Of a stretch of DNA of 64,000 nt, positions 23,901 through 29,635 are shown one piece after another. The stretch lies in the NCBI GenBank assembly GCA_022414725.1, contig CM039467.1:13613037-13677036 (forward strand), given 5' to 3'. A model generated the notes under the pieces. That model did no database searches, had not been told where the DNA came from, and was given only the letters and a program-made list of their open reading frames with translations. Every line of letters begins with the position of its first letter. The first letter of the stretch is position 1. The translations under genes were made by a program, and so were the position numbers. The stretch comes from Microglena sp. YARC (Eukaryota > Chlorophyta > Chlorophyceae > Chlamydomonadales > Chlamydomonadaceae).

Positions 23901-26900
23901 AATATAATTAATAAGAAAATATTACATACATCATTCATGTATAAATATGCCGGGTGAGATTGTGTGCATTTTTTCATTCTATTTTATTTTGGATTTACAC
24001 AATACAGGACTGCTGCTTCAAAGCGCACCAGCACGCTGAGGCCGTACATCACCTTAAGGGAAAACTCGTGTACACACACATTCTGAGTGCTTGAAAGAGG
24101 AAGGTGCGGTTCAGTACGGCGCGGTACAGAAGTGTTCAATGCAGTATGGAATGGTATGGAGGATCAGTGTGTAGCGCTGGTATGGTGCAGTGCGGTGCAG
24201 TGTGGTGTGGTGCAGAGCAGCGTGGTGCAGTGCAGTGCAGTGTGGTGTGGTGCAGTGTGGTGTGGTGCAGTGTGGTGTGGTGCAGTGCAGAGTGGTGCAG
24301 TGCAGTGCAGTGTGGTGTGGTGTGTAGTCGTGGAGTGCAGTTCAGTGAGGTGCGGTGCAGTCAGCATGTGTTTACCCGTCTCACTGCGTTCCCAATCAGC
24401 TACTCAGCTGGTTGCCGGTCCTCGGTGGGGGTCATGCTGATGGAACAAGTCCAAGGCGGCGTCGCAAGCGATGCGTAAAATTGGCGGAGAGAGTTGGATA
24501 TCGGAACAACAGGTGGCAACGGAATTGATTTACCGGAAAGTTAGTTGAGACTGTTGGCATCGTGTGGTCAGACGCACGCACCTACGCACCTACGGATAAC
24601 GGGGTGACCCTGGAGGCTCCCCCCAGCTGGCAGGCGGTACTCTGTGGGGGTCATGTTGATGGGAAAACACATACGTGTGGTGTGGTGTGTATTTACCTGT
24701 CTCACTGCGTTTGCGATCAGCTGCTCAGCTGGCAGGCGGTCCTCCGTGGGGGTCATGTTGATGGGCATGTCTGCCGATGCAGCAGGGTCCGAGCTGCTCT
24801 CGGAACACGAGTGCACCAAGCAGCCCAAGCCAAACACAGCCGCCGCACGGATGTCAGGGGAGGCGACAGTGAGCAGCTGGACCAGCAGGTCAGCAGCGCC
24901 CTCCCGGATGGCCATGAGCGAGACTTCTGGCATGTCTTGGCAGAGCTTGCCCAGGCAGAGGCACAACCACTTCAGCAGCAGGGCGTGGCCGGGAGTGGCA
25001 AAGGGAAACTGGGCAGGCCGGAAGCAGAGGGGTGGGTGTGGGTGGGTGGGTGGGTGGGTGGGTATGGGGGTGGGGTGGGTGGGGTGGGGTGGGTGTGGGG
25101 GGGGGAGTTGAGAAACCGAATAGACAGGGTACATCTGGGCAGTAAACCAGCCCCCCCAAAAACTAAACCCTTGACATATACCTGAGACATGAAGCATAAA
25201 TAAATAAATAAATAAATGTTTCAGAGATTCACATTTTCAAAATGTAACCGTCATAACATATCTGTACATGGATTACGAGTGTTTTCATGTTGACAAAATA
25301 TCAAGGGGGCCACAGATGCGCATACAAATTCACATGCTCGTCGTTTTACGGGGTGTTTTTCGTCACCTAAAACCTACTGTGGGGGCTGAGGAGCTCACCT
25401 GTGGGGGGAACATGCTCCAAGACCACTTGAGCAGCAGGGTGAGCAGGTTGCTCAAGTGGCATGGGATACCCAGGCTGGTGGGGGAGTGGGGGTACCATAC
25501 CACCTATACTCACATATTGACCCACCCATACACCCATCCATACCACCCATTCACCCAACCTTACCCCCCCCACCCCAGGTTTTAAGTGGTGCCAATGAAC
25601 TGCCCTTGTCTACACAATTTCAATGGTGGTCTCAAAATGCCATTTGGATGAGTTAAAAGATAGAAAAAAACCTGAGGGCTGACCCCCCATGTTTTCATCA
25701 CCAAACACCTACTGTGGAGGGCCGAGGAAGCTCACCTGTGGGGGGAACATGCTCCGGAGCCACTTGAGCAGCACAGTGAGCAGGTTGCTGTTTGCACACA
25801 GAGCTTGTCCCTTAGGGTGTGCATTGCAAACAGCCGACAGCACGAACGATGCTTGGGCCCTGGAGTAGAGATCCACCTGCAAAAGTATATGAGCACCCAA
25901 TCTAGTAAAATATAAGACAAATTTTGTATGGGCGCGCTCATATAACAGACCCACTAATAAGAATGATCCTAGGGAAACGAATTCATGAGCGAGAGAGTTG
26001 AGAGTGGCCAATCCAGTAAAATATGACACATTTTGTATGGGCGCGCTCATATAAAAGACCCACTAATAAGAATGATCCTAGGGAAACGAGCCCATGAGCA
26101 AGAGAGTCGAGAGCAGCCAATCCAGTTAAATATAAGACACATTTTGTATGGGCGCGCTCATATAAAAGACCCACTATTAAGAATGATCATGAAGAAACGA
26201 GCCCATGGGCAAGAGAGTTGAGCGTGGCCAATTGATAGGATCAGGCATTTAGAGCAGATTGTGGTGGTTTGGGATAGGACGGGACGGGTCGGGACGGGAT
26301 GGGATGGGCCCATACTGTTTTGTTTGGTTAGGTTTGGTTTGGTTTGGTCTGGTTTGGATTGGTTTCCATTTGGTTTGTATTGTTCTGGCCTGCTTTGGTC
26401 TGCTTTGGTCTGGTTTGGTCTGATTGGACCAGATTGATCAGAATGGCTGACTAGATTGGATGGGTGGTCATTTGTCTTGTTTTACTCACTTTTGCTTTAT
26501 TTTGCTTTGTTACCGTACTGCTCTCAAAATTTAATGGTAAAATTGACGGGAGCAACCGTCAAATCGTGGCGTACGGTATATTACACAACGAAAAAAACGT
26601 CAAATCGGATTTTTAGCCGATATTAGGTGCATCAATAGAATGCACATATCTCACTGCTCAGTGGGCCAAACACTACAATTTTTAGTGATACGAGATCCCT
26701 GGGACCGCCTGCATCTGTCTGCATATTCAGATTCCTCATCTGACAAAAATAATGAGTTTAGGAGAACTGACCCTGTGGCCATCTTTAACCACTCTTCCTT
26801 GCTCCAATTGTTTGAATTAGGGCACACTGGGAATGGGAAAGGTTAGAGGAGGTAAAAGGCTGACAGGTACAAAAAGAACAGAGGCAATATGGATAGGAAG

Positions 26901-29635
26901 TCAACATATATGTGCATTGGAGTGAAGTATACAGAATACGGTATGTGCATATTGTAGCTGTAGCAAAACTTTACCTTGGTCCTTCTAGGTCGCTGAGCAA
27001 TATAGGAACATACGTTATGCTTATGTTTCTGACATTAACTGAGCAAGAGATGATTTCAGGAGTTAATGAAAACGATTGAATGTCTCATTATAGTTATTTC
27101 AAAGAGTACCGGTAGTGTAATGCTGAACAAGATGTTGGGATCATTGCCGTAATATATGTGCACTCCCTGCAGGTCCTAGAACAGTATACCCTAATATTGT
27201 ACCATGAACCATGAACCGGTGTATCATGATTAAGTGCAACGTTCAGTTGCATAAATGGATTATATTAAAATGGAAACCGTCAAATGTGTAATGTCAATTT
27301 GTATTCCTATTAAAAAACCGTCAAATGTAAACCGTCAATTTATAGTAAAAAAAACCAAAAAAGCCGTCAATTTTTGCAACCGTTAAATTTTTAGAGCAGT
27401 ACGGGTATATGGTTTAGGGTTTAGGGTTTAGTGACCAGATTGACCAGATTGGGAGACTAGATTGGATACGATGGTCATCTGCTTTATTTTGCTTTGTTTT
27501 GTATTGTTTTGGTTTAGGGTTTAGGGATCAGATTGGCCAGAATGGTAGACTAGATAGGATAGGATGGTCATCTGTTGTTTTTTTACTTTTGCTTGGCTTT
27601 AATTTACTTTGTTTTGGATTGTTTTGGTTTAGGGTTTAGGGTTTAGGGACCAGATCGACCAGAATGGTAGGATGACAAGCCCCTCCACCCACCTGCCCGT
27701 CTATAGCATCGAGGTACTTGATAAAGTACAGGTGGCCCGAGTCCTTCACAAGGTCCACCTGGCAGCTCTTATCCAGAGCCAAAATCTTACACCAGATAAA
27801 GACGAGTGTAGATCTGAGGTCAACGCTAGTGGTCTGCAAGAGCTTTAACACGTAAGGGAAGATGCCGACAGAAAGGGCGAGGTCAACTGCCCAGGGGCCC
27901 ATGTCGAGGAACCGGCCCAGGAGGACAAGGGCGCGCAGTCGGTGGACTTGGCTCAACAGCACCTGCAGCACGATAGGCAGCTGCTCAGGGGGCCTCTTGT
28001 CCTTTGACCCATGCGCCAGCCACAGCTCGAATGCAGTGAGCTGCTCGCTGAAGAACGAAGAGGGCTGGAACTCTGCTGTTGGATCATTCAGTATTGAGGG
28101 GAGCTGCATGAGACACATCTCTGCTGCCATGTCCCACGCCTGCCACATGGGGTGCTGGTGGGTGGGTGGCAGGCGGGGGTAGGAGATGGGGGTGCAATTG
28201 GCGGCAACCATGATGCGCTCAGCTAGGAGGAAGTTGCGGAAGAGGGACGCTACCAGCAGGTCCGAGCGGAACAGTTTCTGGAACAGCGCCCTGGGCAGCA
28301 CATTCCACGCAATGGTGTCAGTGATGGCGGTGAAGATCCAGTTCAGCTCTCCCAAGGGGGTCTTGCGATCTGTCTGTCGACCAGGGATGCGATCTATGAG
28401 CTCCTTGGTGATGCCATCATGTCGCAACAGGGAGCGGGAGCAAAACCAGCGGAGGGAGACCTTGATGGGGGTGGTGAGGCATGCGGTGAACACGTCTGCT
28501 GGTAGCTCAGGGTTCTGGGGGAGCAGCTCCCCTGCCCCGCATGCGGCTAGCACAATCACCTCTTTCATCGGGTCCCCTGGGTCCGCAGCACCACCGGCAC
28601 CCATGGCATTTGCGCCACCTGCTGACAGGCGCAACTCTTGCTGGCGCTGCTCCATGAACGTGCGGAAGGAGTTGATGATGACCCCAGCAGCTGAGCAGTC
28701 CAACACATAGATGCAAGGCGTGCCCAACCATGCTTGGAGCTCGTAGATGGAGAGAGGAATGTACTGCGTGTATCTGCTGTTGAACACCCACAGCTCCCCA
28801 TTCACGGTCGGGCGGGGCACCCCATGTCCGTTGTAATGGAACAGGACTCGCTCATTCTTGGCATTTCTTCGGCATGATACACACAGCTTCTTCACATCCT
28901 CAACAGTGGGGTCCAAGTGCATCTTGTACTTAGCCCGGGGCTGCCATCGCTCATACTGTGCTTGTAGGTTTTTGCCTATGGTTTCCAGTGCCTTGGCAGG
29001 CTGCATAGACATAGGGTCCACCCAGCACTCGAGGCGAGCACAGGGAGATATCTTAATCACATCCGGGGGATCAACCCCGATGTTGAGGCAGAGCACCAAC
29101 GCCACAGCCGTTGTCTTCAGCTTCTCTTTCTGCCTCCATTTGGAAACGACACCATGCTCCAGTGATTTGTCTGCGACCTCCCCCGCTTCATGTCGCTCCT
29201 AACGTTCATCAGAGAAAATTGGAGCAGGAAGGTAAGCTTAACATTTTATCAGCATATGCGCGTTGCGAGCCAATTGATGCAAAACATCAGACGTGAATGA
29301 GGGTTGGCGTGAAAAAAGTTACACCATGTGTGTATCGTTTATCTTTGCCCCATCAGCGAACCATCAAGCAGGCAGCTGTTAATTACCTCGCATAATAGCC
29401 GCGGCTGAAGTCGTGGCAGGTCGCTCTGCGCCTCGCCCGAAGACTGGGCAGCATGCTGAGGGAGGTGGGGGCATGAGGGCTACGTTAATACCACTCCTTG
29501 CACCAGTTCAACTGCAAGCGCTTCGAAGGCGTTCTTCATAGCAATTCGCACCGTGTCTTTTATATTCAGCCTACGAGAAAGCTCATCTGTCAGTCCGGCA
29601 GAAGCCTCACCCGCTTCATCTACCGACTCTACCAT
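1373..29635 (-). CDS. RAPTOR: RAPTOR (regulatory-associated protein of TOR), 14 exons
   Basis: RAPTOR is the TORC1 scaffold that presents substrates to TOR kinase. Exons, 5' to 3' on minus: 29635-29387, 29195-27693, 25876-25736, 25008-24697, 23873-23298, 21187-21052, 18667-18458, 17822-17533, 15213-14916, 14071-13905, 13495-13349, 12694-12469, 6368-6142, 1585-1373. All introns are GT-AG with matching phases; total 4695 nt, about 1564 residues, close to family size. Seen in order: conserved N-terminal block ([19 protein letters not shown]), caspase-like RNC domain with the HYNGHG and DCSAAG dyad motifs, HEAT repeats through exon 5, a Gln/Ser-rich linker, then WD40 repeats from exon 9 to exon 14 (for example [18 protein letters not shown]). 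The ATG is chosen because in-frame TGA and TAG lie just upstream. Oddities are an in-frame TAG in exon 1 and introns packed with copies of exon edges. No regulatory signal is visible. Boundaries are manual and unsupported by transcripts. Confidence 0.93.
1660..4945. repeat. 18-bp minisatellite in RAPTOR intron 13
   Basis: About 180 units of an 18-mer (gtttgttcttgtaattta and ggttggtcttgtaattta). Blocks of the variants are segregated: the TTTGTTC type at 1680-2870, the GGTTGGTC type at about 2930-4470, TTTGTTC again at 4545-4730, and TTTGGTC at both edges of the last block. Because 18 is a multiple of three, reading frames stay open on both strands (CNLGWS, NYKTNL, KLQDQP). These are not genes. 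Confidence 0.97.
4946..6141. repeat. Exon 13 tail echo array with CA-rich spacers
   Basis: Three copies of the exon 13 3' end start at about 5141, 5579 and 5968. Each is preceded by the same intron segment (ccatccctggcaccc) that flanks the real donor at 6141, so units of 390-430 bp span the splice junction. Between them lie (CA)n and acaaacacac tracts. Donor-like GT is kept in copies 1 and 2 (GAAACA|GTAAGT). Confidence 0.85.
6142..6368 (-). CDS. RAPTOR: RAPTOR exon 13 (WD40)
   Basis: 227 nt, phase 1 in and phase 0 out, acceptor GCTTTCAG and donor ACG|GTGAGT. Encodes [36 protein letters not shown] and [19 protein letters not shown], matching plant RAPTOR (IDAHRGSLTALAVHRHAPII). Both ends are echoed: the head about ten times at 6440-7778, the tail three times at 5141-6008. 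Confidence 0.93.
6369..7778. repeat. Exon 13 head echo array (about ten copies)
   Basis: Copies of the first 60-70 nt of exon 13 (ggcgctcatggttgcc...catgtccatgaa...cctttctcagaagctg) recur at about 6448, 6585, 6684, 6807, 6945, 7078, 7225, 7343, 7458 and 7735, joined by A/T-rich linkers with ataaataaat. The copy at 6640-6745 extends farther into the exon. Minus-strand AG (gcag|cttctgag) is kept in most, giving decoy acceptors. Confidence 0.88.
7779..8683. repeat. Exon 12 tail echo array, left part
   Basis: Five tandem units of roughly 175-190 bp carry the last ~110 nt of exon 12 (read on minus: [20 protein letters not shown]). Each is followed by donor GCAG|GTGGGT or a close variant and by a C-run/CA tract. 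A CAG before GTATTTGATGTG forms a possible acceptor, so each unit looks like a 112-nt exon. The reading frame inside is intact in most copies. The array is split from its right part by the transposon. Confidence 0.88.
8686..9444 (+). mobile_element. 760-bp TIR element, left copy
   Basis: Bounded by TA on both sides (8684-8685, 9445-9446). It starts GGGTCCCCAAAGTTTAAGCC and ends GGGCCTAAGCTCTGCGCGCC plus C. The ends are imperfect inverted repeats (15 of 21 match, continuing through GCCCATG). About 98% identical by eye to the right copy. No coding region inside is supported, though an ATG at 9398 reads through the right end into the transposase frame. Confidence 0.82.
9638..10729 (+). CDS. Tc1/mariner-type DDE transposase
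   Basis: A 363-residue protein, the usual size for Tc1/mariner transposases, which cut and paste the element at TA sites. Two N-terminal helix-turn-helix regions bind the element ends: residues about 9-47 ([20 protein letters not shown]) and about 73-112 ([15 protein letters not shown]). Catalytic triad: D159 (WVFLDAKD), D265 (LIMDHATQH) and E301 ([16 protein letters not shown]), with 35 residues between the last two (DD35E). The frame has no stop or shift, so it may be active. The start at 9638 is chosen because homology-like text begins at [12 protein letters not shown]. An in-frame ATG at 9398 would add 80 residues encoded partly by the flanking 760-bp element. Confidence 0.93.
   Translation: MPRLPKRLTEEQRQAIIDLSKQGISKASIARRIPCTLDSVRKWASRAQLQGGGKPDLKDKPRAGPASPYTQPLKTRIKRMAKDGHSARAIASKLNQGEGIKISCTSVCNILHGGRKPLRWLRVTHKRVLGEENKIARADFCGKWMDCRSSTFDSWVFLDAKDLYCYKYDKGRLDFAWQEVDIEPPPNLGPKAGAPWVYRFYGAVGKNFKSKLYFVPPSPESNSKQKRSSVNFNSMHFIGMMTELHEEIKASTLGRRRGGYKLIMDHATQHFSNFSKDALEQLGVKVVEGYPPQSWDLNIIENVWGVLHNKMHKKNSKNGAGWRGHIEKAWESIGIKTVNALHDGFQDRLQLVHSKGGRWCPHH
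10730..11159. other. Transposase 3' flank, no gene
   Basis: AT-rich unique-looking sequence between the transposase stop and the TA that starts the right 760-bp copy (11158-11159). No inverted-repeat end matching 9447 onward was found here. Confidence 0.6.
11160..11919 (+). mobile_element. 760-bp TIR element, right copy
   Basis: Same orientation as the left copy, bounded by TA (11158-11159 and 11920-11921), starting GGGTCACAATTTTTAAGCCC and ending in GCGCGCCC. It differs from the left copy at about 15-20 positions plus a few one-base indels and a slightly different left terminus. Confidence 0.82.
11922..12468. repeat. Exon 12 tail echo array, right part
   Basis: Three further junction-spanning copies of the exon 12 3' end between the transposon and the true exon. 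The donor-side text (cacccacctgccacaa) is at 11937, 12110 and 12280, then 12461 for the real exon. Copies near the true exon resemble it more, for example acagcagcaggtgggcgagc at 12190 against the real exon. Confidence 0.88.
12469..12694 (-). CDS. RAPTOR: RAPTOR exon 12 (WD40)
   Basis: 226 nt, phase 0 in and phase 1 out, acceptor CCTCCCAG and donor GCAG|GTGGGT. Encodes [20 protein letters not shown], the blade before the most variable loop, then [20 protein letters not shown]. Its last ~110 nt plus donor are the source of the longest echo array in the gene (7780-12430). Confidence 0.92.
12695..13348. repeat. RAPTOR intron 11 with an 18-bp tandem repeat
   Basis: Six to seven units of gtcagggattaacaagca at 12712-12826, immediately upstream of the exon 12 acceptor in transcription order. 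Read on minus each unit contains CCTGAC, a candidate branch-point sequence. The rest is A/T-rich with no coding signal. 13255-13335 carries a GCGATCGC-containing dispersed repeat also seen at 19950-20010. Confidence 0.8.
13349..13495 (-). CDS. RAPTOR: RAPTOR exon 11 (WD40)
   Basis: 49 codons, phase 0 at both ends, acceptor CTGTCCAG and donor ATG|GTAAGG. Encodes [15 protein letters not shown] and [15 protein letters not shown], matching human VVDWEQETGLLMSSG and VRIWDTDREMK. No echo of this exon was seen. Confidence 0.9.
13496..13904. repeat. RAPTOR intron 10: exon 10 tail echo and (TA)n
   Basis: A copy of the exon 10 3' end lies at 13713-13793 (tggagggcagaagccattcg), including a GT donor. 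A (TA)n tract runs at 13817-13876. Short repeats of gaatgggttatgaatgagtt lie at 13540-13620. Confidence 0.85.
13905..14071 (-). CDS. RAPTOR: RAPTOR exon 10 (WD40)
   Basis: 167 nt, phase 1 in and phase 0 out, acceptor GATCCCAG and donor CAG|GTAGGA. Encodes [20 protein letters not shown] then [14 protein letters not shown], a clear WD40 blade (human LLLTATDDGAIRVWKNF). The donor lies next to a (TA)n tract. Confidence 0.92.
14072..14915. repeat. RAPTOR intron 9: exon 10 head and exon 9 tail echoes
   Basis: Exon 10 head copies (gggaaggacccggtggtctt and variants with caagggggcac and the AG acceptor) lie at about 14131, 14225 and 14330. Exon 9 tail copies (ttgcgtggaaggcgttgatg variants) lie at about 14428, 14680 and 14790. 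The 14428 copy extends about 110 nt into exon text. The two arrays face each other and fill the intron. Confidence 0.85.
14916..15213 (-). CDS. RAPTOR: RAPTOR exon 9 (WD40 propeller start)
   Basis: 298 nt, phase 0 in and phase 1 out, acceptor CCCTTCAG and donor AATG|GTGAGT. Includes [20 protein letters not shown] and [20 protein letters not shown], the first WD40 blade (human SVVKFHPFTPCIAVADKD), ending [17 protein letters not shown]. Both ends have echo arrays in the neighbouring introns. Confidence 0.92.
15214..16245. repeat. Exon 9 head echo array with higher-order long/short pattern
   Basis: Long copies of the exon 9 5' end (15276, 15599, 15971) alternate with short copies (15458, 15805, 16190). 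All include the exon text tcacgccatgcactggcc or a variant and the AG acceptor, separated by GT/GGGG minisatellite. The long-short dimer repeats about three times. Confidence 0.87.
16246..17532. repeat. CA/CCA minisatellite with exon 8 tail echoes
   Basis: Dense accaccaacgcacacaccca-type minisatellite, about 16600-17520. Copies of the exon 8 donor end (tctcaccataggctccagca variants ending ggagaagttgtcaca) occur at about 16399, 16551 and 17298. Long proline/threonine/histidine frames here are artefacts of the repeat. Confidence 0.85.
17533..17822 (-). CDS. RAPTOR: RAPTOR exon 8 (linker to WD40 domain)
   Basis: 290 nt, phase 1 in and phase 0 out, acceptor ACCGCAG and donor ATG|GTGAGG. It is Ser/Pro/Gly-rich and ends [19 protein letters not shown]. 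This matches the conserved motif before the propeller (human FCDWSARYFAQPVMK). Diverged copies of the 3' end occur at 17298, 16551 and 16399. Confidence 0.88.
17823..18457. repeat. Exon 7 tail echo array
   Basis: Three tandem copies of the last ~62 nt of exon 7 with donor CAAG|GTGAGT. Donor-side exon edges are at 18026, 18161 and 18316, against 18458 for the true exon (steps of 135, 155 and 142 bp). Each is preceded on minus by CGTAG or CGCAG, a possible acceptor, and linked by gggtgtgggtgtgg. About 17825-18000 is GT/GGT-rich. Confidence 0.9.
18458..18667 (-). CDS. RAPTOR: RAPTOR exon 7 (linker)
   Basis: 210 nt, phase 1 in and phase 1 out, acceptor ACCGTAG and donor CAAG|GTGAGT. It encodes [18 protein letters not shown], a Ser/Ala/Pro stretch, then [20 protein letters not shown]. 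Its place between HEAT and WD40 domains matches the RAPTOR linker. Three junction copies follow (18026-18400) and a heptamer array begins right behind the acceptor. Confidence 0.87.
18672..19577. repeat. Heptamer array built from three 7-bp words
   Basis: About 129 units in perfect register drawn almost entirely from GTGCAGT, GGTCAGT and GTGCGGT, in non-periodic order. It starts four bases from the exon 7 acceptor in intron 6. All three plus frames stay open (VSGQCAV-type text), an effect of the repeat. Confidence 0.95.
19578..21051. repeat. Intron 6: diverged repeats and exon 6 tail echoes
   Basis: A copy of the exon 7 head (aagccaaaggaagcacctac) at 19697-19740, then degenerate aggattttggcctaagga repeats. 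An inverted copy of the window-start repeat lies at 20235-20345. Exon 6 tail copies (ttgctgctgctgctaggccc variants) lie at about 20508, 20692 and 20873, the latter two with donor GGTAAGAAGG. C-runs lie at 20627 and 20946-20971. No gene. Confidence 0.8.
21052..21187 (-). CDS. RAPTOR: RAPTOR exon 6
   Basis: 136 nt, phase 0 in and phase 1 out, acceptor CCCCCCAG and donor CGAG|GTAAGA. It encodes [20 protein letters not shown] and a Gly/Ser-rich tail, continuing DPSPK from exon 5 as a HEAT helix. Three progressively diverged copies of its Ser-coding 3' end follow in the intron (20508-20948). Confidence 0.88.
21395..21475 (-). other. tRNA-like sequence with A and B boxes (possible SINE head)
   Basis: On minus, TGGTCTAGTGG (21463-21453) fits the pol III A-box TRGYNNARNNG exactly, and GGTTCAATTCC (21419-21409) fits the B-box, 33 bp apart. 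A GGTC/GACC D-stem and a CTTTGAG anticodon-like loop (UUG) are visible. The acceptor stem does not pair and the anticodon stem is weak, so this is not a working tRNA. Confidence 0.55.
21665..21792. mobile_element. Hairpin (fold-back MITE-like) element
   Basis: Two ~60-bp arms (21665-21724 and 21733-21792), inverted and about 85-90% identical, separated by ~8 bp. Arm text ctctctcaaatatggg and tgtgtaaccatatttagaga is matched by its reverse complement. The RNA would form a long hairpin. Confidence 0.82.
22291..22652. mobile_element. Nested fold-back element
   Basis: Outer inverted arms 22291-22355 and 22594-22652 share gcaaactcccagt, gggtcctgtaag and tcatcttgtc. A second inverted pair lies inside: 22427-22464 against 22498-22527, with caagtacctgccaattcctc. 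No coding capacity. Confidence 0.8.
23298..23873 (-). CDS. RAPTOR: RAPTOR exon 5 (last HEAT repeat, Gln/Ser-rich linker)
   Basis: 192 codons, phase 0, acceptor CCTCTCAG and donor AAG|GTAAGA. It begins [20 protein letters not shown] (compare human PMVRKELVVALSHLV). A low-complexity Gln/Ser/Gly/Ala linker of about 100 residues follows, with runs such as [20 protein letters not shown]. It ends in [15 protein letters not shown], the start of another HEAT unit. The linker corresponds to the variable, phosphorylated loop region of other RAPTORs, but no site can be named here. Confidence 0.92.
23874..24696. repeat. Intron 4: exon 5 head and exon 4 tail echoes
   Basis: Exon 5 head copy at 24008-24056 (aagcgcaccagcacgctgag). 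Exon 4 tail copies at about 24370-24445 (tctcactgcgttcccaatca) and 24612-24660. Between them a low-order tgcagtgcagtgtggtgtgg repeat (24180-24345). Confidence 0.82.
24697..25008 (-). CDS. RAPTOR: RAPTOR exon 4 (HEAT repeats)
   Basis: 104 codons, phase 0 at both ends, acceptor CTGCCCAG and donor CAG|GTAAAT. The text [16 protein letters not shown] and [18 protein letters not shown] is a typical HEAT helix pair and matches human EVRCAAVFALGTFVG. Two diverged copies of its 3' end lie downstream in the intron (24370-24445, 24610-24700). Confidence 0.9.
25009..25735. repeat. Intron 3: exon 3 tail echo
   Basis: 25397-25455 is a diverged copy of the exon 3 3' end with donor (ctcacctgtggggggaacat); GTGAGC is retained. 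The shared intron text aacctactgtgg...gaggagctcacc shows that the copy spans the junction. GGGT minisatellite lies at 25030-25110. Confidence 0.82.
25736..25876 (-). CDS. RAPTOR: RAPTOR exon 3 (HEAT repeats)
   Basis: 47 codons, phase 0 at both ends, acceptor TTTGCAG and donor CAG|GTGAGC. It reads [20 protein letters not shown] through [12 protein letters not shown], matching the RAPTOR segment after the caspase-like domain (human ...TMTAFILAVIVNSYHTGQ). A degraded copy of its 3' end and donor lies at 25397-25455. Confidence 0.9.
25892..26235. repeat. 116-bp tandem repeat, three copies
   Basis: Three units with ttttgtatgggcgcgctcat begin at about 25896, 26011 and 26128, just upstream of the exon 3 acceptor in transcription order. 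Identity is high with small differences. No coding signal. Confidence 0.88.
26511..27407. mobile_element. 897-bp terminal-inverted-repeat element
   Basis: The left end TACCGTACTGCTCTCAAAAT and the reverse complement of the right end TACCCGTACTGCTCTAAAAA match over about 42 bp. Subterminal ccgtcaaat motifs recur at both ends. Internal text shows no transposase; a 68-codon frame at 26640 is unrecognised. Probably a non-autonomous DNA transposon; no clear target duplication was seen. Confidence 0.78.
27408..27692. repeat. Short interstitial TTTAGGG tracts
   Basis: The plant/algal telomere motif appears as 2-3 tandem units at about 27412, 27513 and 27628, each within a ~100-bp repeat (gaccagattg...tagactagattggatacgatgg). 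TTTGGT/GGGAC low-complexity text at 26270-26450 is related. Confidence 0.75.
27693..29195 (-). CDS. RAPTOR: RAPTOR exon 2 (caspase-like RNC domain and first HEAT repeats)
   Basis: This is the largest exon, 501 codons without a stop. It opens with [16 protein letters not shown] and [17 protein letters not shown]. It then has the RNC caspase-like fold: [20 protein letters not shown] carries the His and YVLDCSAAG the Cys of the dyad. The family block [18 protein letters not shown] and HEAT text [20 protein letters not shown] follow. The acceptor is TAG|GAG or GAG|CGA, so the 5' end may be 29198 or 29195, both in frame. The donor is CAG|GTGGGT at 27692. Unlike the later exons it has no echo copies beside it. 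Confidence 0.95.
29387..29635 (-). CDS. RAPTOR: RAPTOR exon 1 (start codon; contains in-frame TAG)
   Basis: ATG at 29635-29633 follows in-frame TGA-TAG-TCT-ATT-CTT. The frame runs [10 protein letters not shown]...ELVQGVVLT, hits TAG at 29482-29480, and continues in the same frame to ...RLQPRLLCE with donor GAG|GTAATT at 29386-29385. LLCE joins exon 2 to give LLCE-RHEA, matching plant RAPTOR (CELRHEA). The TAG could be removed by an in-frame micro-intron starting GTATTAACG (36 nt ending CCTCAG or 48 nt ending GCCCAG), or it may be a base error. The exon end is solid; the internal structure is open. Confidence 0.75.

Noticed and set aside
25397..25455. A true alternative RAPTOR exon 3
   Set aside because: It matches only the last part of exon 3, has substitutions and no acceptor; better explained as a junction echo.
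26640..26846. 68-codon frame within the 897-bp TIR element
   Set aside because: No recognisable motif and no sign of codon constraint; too short to call a gene.
29480..29482. Altered genetic code with TAG read as glutamine
   Set aside because: RAPTOR's Gln codons that I read are CAA or CAG and no other in-frame TAG or TAA occurs in 4.7 kb of exons.
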